27,849 nt of DNA from JAXFPC01 sp034180005 (GTDB lineage: Bacteria; Bacillota; Negativicutes; Acidaminococcales; Acidaminococcaceae): positions 1-27,849 of the forward strand of contig JAXFPC010000041.1 of assembly GCA_034180005.1 (NCBI GenBank), read 5' to 3'. Below, piece after piece: positions 1 through 6,354 of this stretch. A program made the position numbers and the translations under genes. The notes beneath the pieces were generated by a model, which was given only the letters and a program-made list of their open reading frames with translations, searched no databases and was not told the origin of the DNA. Within the stretch, counting starts at the first letter, position 1. Every line of letters starts with the position of its first letter.

Positions 1-75
1 CAATAAAAATTATTTGCGGATGCAGTTTTGATGTTTTAAGAAGCAAATTTTGTGTGAATTGCCGCGATAATTAAC

Positions 76-103
76 TTGACTTTTTCATGATTTATTGTAT
101 AAT
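76..103 (+). promoter_or_regulatory. perR promoter (sigma-A type)
   Basis: TTGACT at 76-81 and TATAAT at 98-103 are separated by 16 bases, close to the housekeeping consensus. The first good start codon lies about 38 bases downstream of the -10. The -10 is overlapped by the palindrome at 99-119, so a protein bound there would block transcription. Confidence 0.8.
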
Positions 104-119
104 TCTAAATGAGAATTAT
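99..119. promoter_or_regulatory. PerR/Fur-type operator
   Basis: ATAATTCT (99-106) and AGAATTAT (112-119) form a perfect 8-base inverted repeat around a 5-base centre. The AT-rich arms, with the ATAAT core, resemble Per/Fur boxes (Per consensus TTATAATnATTATAA) but are not an exact match. The site covers the -10 and the likely transcription start of the gene for a Fur-family repressor. Autorepression by that protein is the simplest inference. Confidence 0.7.
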
Positions 120-140
120 TTTTGATAAAGGATGATGAAA

Positions 141-560
141 ATGGCTAAAAGGAATACAATTCAAAGACAACTTGTAATTGCGGCAGTACGTTTTTTGGCT
201 GATCACCCCACCGCTGAAGAGGTGTATGATCGTATAACGATGGAGTATCCTGATATCAGTAAGGGTACAGTGTATCGTAATCTTAATTCCCTCGTGGAAA
301 GCGGCTTGCTTGGTAAAGTTTCCGTTCCCAGCGGAGCGGATCGTTTCGATCACATTCTGGCAAGGCATTATCATATAAAATGCACAGCTTGCGAGAAATT
401 TGTAAATGTAGAGAATTTTGATTATATTCCGGATATGGATGAAAAGGTGGCTGCAGTAACCAAATATAAGATGAACCATCATGATATTGTTTTCAGCGGC
501 ATTTGCCCTGAATGTCAAAAATTATCGGAAGAAGAATTGGCTGCGCTTAAGGCAGAGTAA
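141..560 (+). CDS. perR: PerR/Fur-family peroxide-type repressor
   Basis: 139-residue Fur-family metalloregulator. Residues 1-65 form the winged-helix DNA-binding half, including the TVYRNLNSL recognition helix. Residues 66-139 form the dimerisation half. Two CxxC pairs (C81/C84 and C122/C125) match the structural zinc site. The regulatory-metal ligands of Bacillus PerR are recognisable as H22, D70, H76 and H78, but the position equivalent to PerR Asp104 is Asn89 (C-T-A-C-E-K-F-V-N). Start: ATGs at 132 and 135 sit directly on the AAAGG ribosome site (127-131), whereas the ATG at 141 has a 9-base spacing, so 141 is preferred. The gene probably represses itself through the palindrome upstream. 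The rubrerythrin gene 78 bases downstream is a classic PerR target and supports a peroxide role rather than an iron or zinc one. Family certain; PerR subtype likely. Confidence 0.85.
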   Translation: MAKRNTIQRQLVIAAVRFLADHPTAEEVYDRITMEYPDISKGTVYRNLNSLVESGLLGKVSVPSGADRFDHILARHYHIKCTACEKFVNVENFDYIPDMDEKVAAVTKYKMNHHDIVFSGICPECQKLSEEELAALKAE

Positions 561-638
561 ATCAATTACGAAAGCTTTGTACTTTGTCAGAGTTATTATA
601 CGGTTTTAAGTGATTTATGTTTCTTGGAGGTAGAAAAC

Positions 639-1178
639 ATGGATTTAAAGGGAAGCAAGACAGAACAGAATTTATGGACGGCGTTTGCCGGTGAGTCGCA
701 GGCTCGCAACAAGTACACTTACTATGCCAGCGCTGCAAAAAAAGAAGGTTATAATCAGATTGCCGCTATTTTTGAAGAGACGGCCGGCAATGAAAAAGAG
801 CATGCCAAGATTTGGTTTAAGGCTCTTCATGGCGGCAGCATTCCGGGAACTGTTGAGAATCTGAAAGATGCCGCATCCGGAGAGAACTATGAGTGGACAG
901 AAATGTACGCTGAGTTTGCCAAGACTGCAGAAGAAGAAGGCTTTGAAAAATTAGCCGTTCTTTTTAAAGAGGTCGGGAAGATTGAAAAGGAGCATGAGGA
1001 ACGTTATCGTGCTTTGCTTGCCAATATCGAAAATGATCGCGTCTTCAAGAGGGAAGAAAAACAAGTCTGGATCTGCTCTAACTGCGGTAAGATCGTCGTT
1101 AGTGAAAAAGCTCCGGAGGTGTGTCCTGTTTGTGATCATCCCCGAGGATATTTCCAGCTTCGAGCAGTCAACTATTAA
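639..1178 (+). CDS. rbr: Rubrerythrin
   Basis: 179-residue classical rubrerythrin, a cytoplasmic non-haem di-iron protein that reduces hydrogen peroxide to water using electrons from rubredoxin or NADH oxidoreductases in anaerobes. The N-terminal ferritin-like four-helix domain shows the di-iron ligand pattern (E19 in FAGESQAR, E52-x-x-H55, then a second ExxH in KIEKEHEERY). The C-terminal rubredoxin-like domain has the CxxCG and CPVC pairs for one iron. The ATG at 639 follows GGAGG (626-630) at 8 bases; an in-frame TTG at 624 overlaps that ribosome site and is unlikely. It lies 78 bases after the perR-like gene with no clear promoter of its own, so it is probably co-transcribed and induced by peroxide. 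The unit ends at the terminator at 1196-1224. Confidence 0.96.
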   Translation: MDLKGSKTEQNLWTAFAGESQARNKYTYYASAAKKEGYNQIAAIFEETAGNEKEHAKIWFKALHGGSIPGTVENLKDAASGENYEWTEMYAEFAKTAEEEGFEKLAVLFKEVGKIEKEHEERYRALLANIENDRVFKREEKQVWICSNCGKIVVSEKAPEVCPVCDHPRGYFQLRAVNY

Positions 1179-1195
1179 AATATTTGTTAAAATGA

Positions 1196-1224
1196 AAAGC
1201 CGCAGAAGTTTTCTGCGGCTTTTT
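1196..1224. terminator. Rho-independent terminator after rubrerythrin
   Basis: AGCCGCAGAA (1198-1207) pairs perfectly with TTCTGCGGCT (1211-1220) around a GTT loop. The hairpin is flanked by an A-run on the left and TTTT on the right. It could therefore also end minus-strand transcription arriving from hydF, for which no better terminator was seen. The rest of the interval, 1225-1384, shows only a weak 7-base inverted repeat (1322-1328/1347-1353) and no gene. Confidence 0.9.
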
Positions 1225-1384
1225 GTATGTGTTTATACACTTATACAAGAGTACAAAACGAAACTACATCGTCTTACGGTTAGAAGAACTATAATTTTAA
1301 CGAGAAATACTCTGAAGAACAAGAATGCGACCTGAGATTTTTCAAAGCATTCTGAGAGCTAAATAATCCTGTCGATGGAATGAT

Positions 1385-2608
1385 TTATAGGAAGGGCTTC
1401 ATTTCCGGAAGCGGTGCGATACTTCTTTTCAAAATGCCGTTAATATGGGCAATGAGTATTCCGTAATTAGTCATGGGAATATTTTCTTCACAGGCGCGCT
1501 TATCGCGATAGAGCATCTCTCTTTCATTAAGCATACAGCCGCCGCAGTGTACGATTAAGCTGTATTTCTCCAAGTTTTCTGGGAAAGATGCTCCGCTGCT
1601 GAATTCAAAAATCGGTTCTGAAGCAGTAAATTTTCTGATCCATGCAGGAAGTTTAACCGTACCGATATCCTGACATTGTCTGTGATGGGTGCATCCTTCG
1701 CTGATTAATATTTTTTCGCCGCTTTTTATGTTATTCAGAGCGTGTACGCCTTTTACAGCATTGCGAAGTGTACCTTTATGCCTTGACATTAGTATGGAAA
1801 AACTTGTCAAAGGCACGGATGCCGGCAAAATTTTATTGACGGCGGCGAAAGCTTGACTGTCAGTTACCACCAGCGCAGGGGCATGCTTTAATATATCAAG
1901 AGTTATTTTTAGTTCTTCCGGACGAACAGTTAAAGCCATCGATCCGTGATCAAGTATTTCTCTGATAACCTGCTGCTGCGGTAAAATTAATCTGCCCTTT
2001 GGTGCTGAACTGTCGATAGGCGTTACCAAGATGACCGTAGCTTTCGGAGGAAGGAAATCTCCAAGCAGTTTTTGTCCTTGCGCAAGTGGTGCGACGTTTG
2101 CGAGTTTTTCTTTCAACGCGTAAATATTATTTTTGTTAAAAGTACTGATAAATATAAAGTTGTCGGTTAATTTTTTTGCTTGAACAATCAGTGTTGTCCT
2201 TGCATTTTCACTGAGAGCGTCAGCTTTATTCAGTAACAAAAAAGCAGGTATATTCCTGTTTTGAATTTGTTGCCAAAGTTTGATGTCCTTTTCAATGATA
2301 CCTTGCGTTGCGTCTATAACCAATAACGCCATATCGCTTTTTTTCAGAACCTGATAGGTTCTTTCCACGCGCAGAGCACCAAGTTCTCCCGTATCGTCAA
2401 TGCCAGGAGTGTCGATAAGCAGAACCGGACCGAGCGGAAGGATTTCCATGGCCTTGGCAACAGGATCGGTCGTAGTACCTTTGCGAGGACTGACAAGAGC
2501 TGCGTTTTGTTCCGTAAGTGCATTTATGAGACTTGATTTACCGGCATTACGCATGCCGAAAATACCGATATGAAAACGCTCTCCCGAGGGAGTTGCATTA
2601 AGATCCAT
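1385..2608 (-). CDS. hydF: [FeFe]-hydrogenase maturation GTPase HydF
   Basis: 407 residues, the usual HydF length. HydF is the GTPase scaffold on which the 2Fe subcluster of [FeFe]-hydrogenase is assembled from HydE and HydG products before transfer to apo-HydA. The N-terminal GTPase domain has a P-loop (GMRNAGKS, residues 18-25), a TTT switch I (45-47), DTPG (66-69) and NKAD (127-130). A central dimerisation domain follows. The C-terminal [4Fe-4S] site shows the HydF signature CxH (C306, H308) ... HCGGC (354-358). The ATG is preceded by AGGAGG on the minus strand. It sits downstream of the nicotinate phosphoribosyltransferase gene on the same strand, with a hairpin between them. hydE, hydG and a hydrogenase gene are not in the window, so they must be elsewhere if the pathway works. 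Confidence 0.96.
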   Translation of the reverse strand: MDLNATPSGERFHIGIFGMRNAGKSSLINALTEQNAALVSPRKGTTTDPVAKAMEILPLGPVLLIDTPGIDDTGELGALRVERTYQVLKKSDMALLVIDATQGIIEKDIKLWQQIQNRNIPAFLLLNKADALSENARTTLIVQAKKLTDNFIFISTFNKNNIYALKEKLANVAPLAQGQKLLGDFLPPKATVILVTPIDSSAPKGRLILPQQQVIREILDHGSMALTVRPEELKITLDILKHAPALVVTDSQAFAAVNKILPASVPLTSFSILMSRHKGTLRNAVKGVHALNNIKSGEKILISEGCTHHRQCQDIGTVKLPAWIRKFTASEPIFEFSSGASFPENLEKYSLIVHCGGCMLNEREMLYRDKRACEENIPMTNYGILIAHINGILKRSIAPLPEMKPFL

Positions 2609-2640
2609 GATGATACCTCCTGACGATATAAAATATTGAT

Positions 2641-2674
2641 AAAGGCACTGCCGCGTATTTACAGCAGTGCCTTT
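2641..2674 (-). terminator. Hairpin terminator between pncB and hydF
   Basis: AAAGGCACTGC (2641-2651) pairs perfectly with GCAGTGCCTTT (2664-2674), an 11-bp stem with a 12-base loop. Read on the minus strand it lies just after the nicotinate phosphoribosyltransferase stop codon, but the following U-tract is poor (ATCAATATTTT). It may therefore terminate only partly and let some transcription reach hydF. Confidence 0.65.
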
Positions 2675-2688
2675 ACTTTCGCTTTGTT

Positions 2689-3738
2689 TTAGTCTACAAG
2701 TTCAAGCTTGGGGTTCGGATTGTAGCGACGGCCGGCTTTGGCACATTCCTTACCGTCGACCATCACTATGTCGGCGGTAAAGTTAACGTTGCCGTCAAAG
2801 AAGCATGAACCTACCGCATATGTGTCAACAGGAACACCCATCTCTTCAAAGGCGGCTACTCTTACCGCGTCAAAGCCTCCGGAAGCAATAATTTTTACGT
2901 GCTCGAATCCTTCGGCATCGAGAGCTTGTCTTACATTGCATACCAGCTCTTTGCAGACACCGGTCGGTTTAAAAGTTCCTATTTGGGTCCATAAACTTTT
3001 ATCTACCATGCTTCCTGAAGTATCAAGGCGCACGCCGAGAAGTTTTTTGCCGAGTTTACGCGCTACTGCAAGAGAAGTGTTTACGCAGTCGTTATCAAAA
3101 TCGACCAAAGCTATACGCGCGATGGAGGGGTCTACATAACTGTCAAAGGCGGTGGTTGCGGCGACGGTATCTCCGTGATATGCTGCAATCAGCGCGTGAG
3201 GAATCGTACCGATTCCTTTACCGTTTACCGCAAGAGCATTGGCATCGGTGGAAAAAGCTTTAACACCGCCGATTTTGGCTGCATACCCGTCCGATTCCTG
3301 AGTTTGATAAATGTCGTAGCGAGCAGGGAAGAAAAGTACAGGTTTACCGTTGGCAGCCTCCACAACTTTACGGACGTTGGAAGCAATTCTGCTTTGGCGT
3401 GACAGAATACCGAGGTAAATAGTTTCCAAATGAGCAAAATCGGCCAAATCACCCTCTATAGTAAGGACTGTTTCCCATTCGACTGCTTTATCACCGTCGT
3501 GCAGTGCATGAATTTTTATGTTTTCAGGATTGTGGGCACATTTTTTTATGAGAGCGATGGTTTCATCTATGCCGCATAAAACGACATTGGCTCGGGGAAA
3601 AACTTGCATGAGTACTCGGGGGTGATGGTTATCACCGTTTAAAATCTCCGCCGTGCGCAAAAAATACGCATCGGAATAATAACCGGATTTTATTTTCTCT
3701 ACAGGAAATTTAAAGGTTTCAATAGGTAATCTGGGCAT
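2689..3738 (-). CDS. pncB: Nicotinate phosphoribosyltransferase
   Basis: 349-residue short-form nicotinate phosphoribosyltransferase, which condenses nicotinate with PRPP to nicotinate mononucleotide, the entry step of NAD salvage (Preiss-Handler pathway). Recognisable family segments are FPARYDIYQT, the central IPHALIAAYHGDT region, ALVDFDND, GVRLDTSG and the phosphate-binding end IIASGGFDAV followed by DTYAVGS. The longer reading frame starts at 3801, but the ATG at 3738 begins the family-like MPRLPIETF and has GGAGG (minus strand, 3754-3750) 11 bases upstream. It is therefore chosen; the extra 21 residues are low-complexity and unlike the family. A minus-strand promoter lies upstream. The family assignment is firm; some annotations call this short form a putative or archaeal-type NAPRTase. 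Confidence 0.9.
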   Translation of the reverse strand: MPRLPIETFKFPVEKIKSGYYSDAYFLRTAEILNGDNHHPRVLMQVFPRANVVLCGIDETIALIKKCAHNPENIKIHALHDGDKAVEWETVLTIEGDLADFAHLETIYLGILSRQSRIASNVRKVVEAANGKPVLFFPARYDIYQTQESDGYAAKIGGVKAFSTDANALAVNGKGIGTIPHALIAAYHGDTVAATTAFDSYVDPSIARIALVDFDNDCVNTSLAVARKLGKKLLGVRLDTSGSMVDKSLWTQIGTFKPTGVCKELVCNVRQALDAEGFEHVKIIASGGFDAVRVAAFEEMGVPVDTYAVGSCFFDGNVNFTADIVMVDGKECAKAGRRYNPNPKLELVD

Positions 3739-3792
3739 AAATTTTAAAACCTCCAAAAAATAAATAATTTTATAGTAAGTAATTTGCTTTCT

Positions 3793-3821
3793 ATGATACA
3801 ATATTATGCAGCTTAATTCAA
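3793..3821 (-). promoter_or_regulatory. Promoter of the nicotinate phosphoribosyltransferase gene
   Basis: On the minus strand, TTGAAT (3821-3816) and TATCAT (3798-3793) are separated by 17 bases. The start codon lies about 55 bases further on. Confidence 0.55.
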
Positions 3822-3863
3822 GTTTTTAAAACCGTTTGTGCAAAGTGACAGTGTGGATCATAA

Positions 3864-3882
3864 ATGCCTGGAAGCCGGGCAT
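3864..3882 (+). other. Hairpin just upstream of the glycosyltransferase start
   Basis: ATGCCTGG (3864-3871) pairs with CCGGGCAT (3875-3882), 8 bp with one T-G wobble and a loop of AAG. It lies 11 bases before the chosen ATG, immediately before the ribosome binding site, and has no U-tract, so it is not a terminator. It may affect translation initiation or be chance. Confidence 0.4.
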
Positions 3883-3893
3883 TGGTAGGGATT

Positions 3894-4985
3894 ATGAGCG
3901 ATAAAGAGAAAAAGACTGTGCTGCTTCTGTCCGCACCTGTAGGCGCGGGGCATGTATTGGCGGCTGAAGCTTTAAGAGAATATCTTGAGAAAAAAGAAAA
4001 TATACGAGTTGTTCATGGAAACATTTTTAATTTTTTCCCCGCATTTTTGGGGCAGGCATTTTTGAGTTGTTACTTAGGAGTATTGGAGTATGCGCCTTGG
4101 CTGTATGAGTCGGCATACAAATGGGGCAACCAGGATAATGGCTCTTTATGGTTCCGTGGGATGTTGAATCATCTTTTAGCTTTTTTGGGTAAAAGATATT
4201 TGGATGAGGTGAATCCGGACGCTGTGATAGCAACTCACGCCACTCCGGCAGGGATTGTAAGTATTTATAAAAAATCACATCCGCAACTTTGGCTGGGAGC
4301 GGTGATAACTGATTACACGATTCATCGTTGGTGGTTGTGCGACGGTGTCGATACTTATTTCCTGGCTGATGAAAGCTTGCGCGACAAGGTAAATACTTCG
4401 GCCGAGATATTTTGCAGCGGTATTCCTGTCAGAGCCGACTTTAAGTTTTGCGAGAGAAGTGCCGTCAGGGAAAAATACGGTTGGCGGGAAGATGAAAAAG
4501 TTTGTCTCATCATGGGCGGCGGCGAAGGTCTGTTGCCGATGCAGGAAATCTTGCGCGAGCTTGAAGCGCATTATATCGAAGGATTGCGTCTTATTGCCGT
4601 TACCGGCAGAAATGAAAAAATGAAGCGCAGTTTGCTGAAATATGATCATGTTGCAGAAATTTACGGATATCGTGATGACGTTCCTCAAATGATGTGCGGC
4701 GCCGACATAATGATTACCAAAGCAGGAGGATTGACCTGTTCGGAAGCGTTGTTGGCTGGAGTGCAGCTTCTTATATACAAGCCTTTACCAGGACAGGAAG
4801 CTGGCAATGCGGAATTTTTTGAGCGACACTGCGGCGTAAAAATCGTAAAGAGTATTGATGAACTTGGCAAAACTGTAGAGGTGGCGTGTGCTGTCGCCAA
4901 GAGGAACGGTGAGCCGAGCAGCTGCGGTCATCCTTTTGCGACCGAAGATATATGTGCTTATGTTGTGCGTAAACTGCCGATTTAA
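3894..4985 (+). CDS. MGDG synthase/UgtP-family glycosyltransferase
   Basis: 363-residue GT-B fold glycosyltransferase of the family holding plant MGDG synthases, bacterial diacylglycerol glucosyltransferases (UgtP/YpfP) and MurG relatives. It probably transfers a sugar from a UDP-sugar to a membrane lipid at the cytoplasmic face. The N-terminal acceptor domain starts with LLLSAPVGAGHVLAAEAL (G17-H20) and contains the family's hydrophobic membrane-associating stretch (FPAFLGQAFLSCYLG) and an HATPAG segment. The C-terminal nucleotide-sugar domain has MGGGEGLLP, IYGYRDDVPQMM and the donor loop TKAGGLTCSEAL. No transmembrane helix is seen. The ATG at 3894 follows TAGGG at a good distance. An upstream ATG at 3864 is the first base of a hairpin (3864-3882) and would add unlike residues, so it is not chosen. 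Exact donor and acceptor cannot be read from the sequence. Confidence 0.85.
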   Translation: MSDKEKKTVLLLSAPVGAGHVLAAEALREYLEKKENIRVVHGNIFNFFPAFLGQAFLSCYLGVLEYAPWLYESAYKWGNQDNGSLWFRGMLNHLLAFLGKRYLDEVNPDAVIATHATPAGIVSIYKKSHPQLWLGAVITDYTIHRWWLCDGVDTYFLADESLRDKVNTSAEIFCSGIPVRADFKFCERSAVREKYGWREDEKVCLIMGGGEGLLPMQEILRELEAHYIEGLRLIAVTGRNEKMKRSLLKYDHVAEIYGYRDDVPQMMCGADIMITKAGGLTCSEALLAGVQLLIYKPLPGQEAGNAEFFERHCGVKIVKSIDELGKTVEVACAVAKRNGEPSSCGHPFATEDICAYVVRKLPI

Positions 4986-5164
4986 ATATTCGTTGTTTTA
5001 AAAAATTTTGTCAAAGTAAACTAAACGCCGTTTCATAACTTTGCCCTGAAAATTTTATTAATAATATTGCTGTGTATTATGGTCGAGGGCGCGTGCCCGA
5101 CTTCATAATAATTTGTTGTGCCGATTTTTCGGATCATGATGTATTAGGAAGGAGTTGGTCACGT

Positions 5165-6343
5165 ATGGAGGACAGATTTTATTTGGCTGCCGCTTGCGCT
5201 GTCGTACCCGGTTTAGGAAGAAAGAGATTGCGTAAACTTGTGGAGAGATTCGGCTCAGCCGAACGAGTTTACAAAGCTTCGCTTACCGATTTGACAGCTT
5301 GTGGCTGCACATATGAGCGTGCAGCCGTTTTTACGTCTAACAGAGATCAAGGCATGCCGCAGAAAATAAAAACATTTTGTGAGCGCAGCGGAACATACAT
5401 TTTGAGCATTACAGACGCGGAGTATCCTTATCTGCTCAAGCAAATAAGCGATCCGCCATTGTTGCTTTATGTCAGGGGAGTTCTTCCTCAGGGACATTAT
5501 ACGGCGGTGGTCGGTTCACGTAAATGTACGGATTACGGAGAGAAAAACGCGTCAGTTTTTGCCGCCGCATTGGCTCGAAGCGGTATAACGATTATCAGCG
5601 GCGGGGCAAGGGGAATAGACACCGTGGCGCATGTGGCATGTCTGAAAGCCGGAGGTACTACCGTTGCCGTCTTGGGCTGCGGCATAGATATCGCGTATCC
5701 GCATGAAAACGCGGAACTTTTTAACAGAATAGAGGCTTCGGGAGCTTTGGTGACGGAATATCCGCCCGGAACTCAGCCTGTGGCTGTAAATTTTCCTGCA
5801 AGAAACAGAATAATTGTAGGTCTGGCATGCGAGGTGTTGGTAGCCGAGGCTTCGCGAAAAAGCGGCGCTATCATTACAGCAAATATTGCCGCTGATGAGG
5901 GTAGGGATGTTTTTTGCATTCCAGGAAATATTTATGAAGGCACAAGCATCGGCTGTCATGATCTTATCAGAAACGGAGCTAAGCTTGTGGATTGTCCGGA
6001 AGATATATTCTCGGATATGAACAAATTGTGGGAAGTCGGTACAGACTTTTGCAGACAAAATAATACTTTGGGATTTGACAAATATTATGATATAAAGGAT
6101 AATATCCTTGCGCAAGGAACATTTGCAAACAGAACTTCCGCAGGAAACGAAAATTTGACGAAGATGACCGTTTCCGAACTGGGAAGCGTATTGCTGGATT
6201 GTCTGCACAGAGGAGCAATGTCGCTGGAAGAACTCGTTTCCGCCAGCGGCAGAGATTTCGGTGAAGTGAGTGTGGAACTGCTGCAGCTTCTGGCCGACGG
6301 CAGGATCAAGGAAAATGCCGCCAGGCAGTATCGGCGAGTTTAG
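5165..6343 (+). CDS. dprA: DNA processing protein DprA (Smf)
   Basis: 392-residue DprA, the cytoplasmic protein that binds incoming single-stranded DNA during natural transformation and loads RecA. The N-terminus has a helix-hairpin-helix-like segment (AAACAVVPGLGRKRLRKL). The central Rossmann-like domain carries the family blocks VVGSRKCTDYG (about residue 114), ISGGARGIDTVAH, TVAVLGCGIDIAYP, NFPARNRIIVGL and SGAIITA. The C-terminus is a short winged-helix-like domain. The frame is open from 5072, but the ATG at 5165 has AGGAG upstream and begins with family-like sequence. The 179-base gap before it (4986-5164) holds only a small interrupted hairpin (5082-5101) and no convincing promoter. 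It is followed by topA after 11 bases, the common Bacillota order. Presence of dprA alone does not prove competence. Confidence 0.95.
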   Translation: MEDRFYLAAACAVVPGLGRKRLRKLVERFGSAERVYKASLTDLTACGCTYERAAVFTSNRDQGMPQKIKTFCERSGTYILSITDAEYPYLLKQISDPPLLLYVRGVLPQGHYTAVVGSRKCTDYGEKNASVFAAALARSGITIISGGARGIDTVAHVACLKAGGTTVAVLGCGIDIAYPHENAELFNRIEASGALVTEYPPGTQPVAVNFPARNRIIVGLACEVLVAEASRKSGAIITANIAADEGRDVFCIPGNIYEGTSIGCHDLIRNGAKLVDCPEDIFSDMNKLWEVGTDFCRQNNTLGFDKYYDIKDNILAQGTFANRTSAGNENLTKMTVSELGSVLLDCLHRGAMSLEELVSASGRDFGEVSVELLQLLADGRIKENAARQYRRV

Positions 6344-6354
6344 GAGGAATTGAT

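Noticed and set aside
1320..1384. CTGAG-containing segments (CCTGAGA, TCTGAGAG) that recall a TPP riboswitch
   Set aside because: The segments lack the rest of the aptamer (no GGGGTGC or ACCTGATCTGG-like partners), lie at the converging 3' ends of two units, and are not upstream of a gene on either strand.
5082..5101. GC-rich hairpin before dprA as a terminator of the glycosyltransferase gene
   Set aside because: The stem is interrupted by a two-base bulge, it is nearly 100 bases past the stop codon, and no T-run follows.
5552..6208. Long minus-strand open frames such as those opposite dprA, trmFO (8968-9675), the EF-G paralogue (15827-16507) and purL (18121-18894)
   Set aside because: They lie wholly within well-supported genes, have no family resemblance, and have compositions expected from antisense reading of coding DNA.
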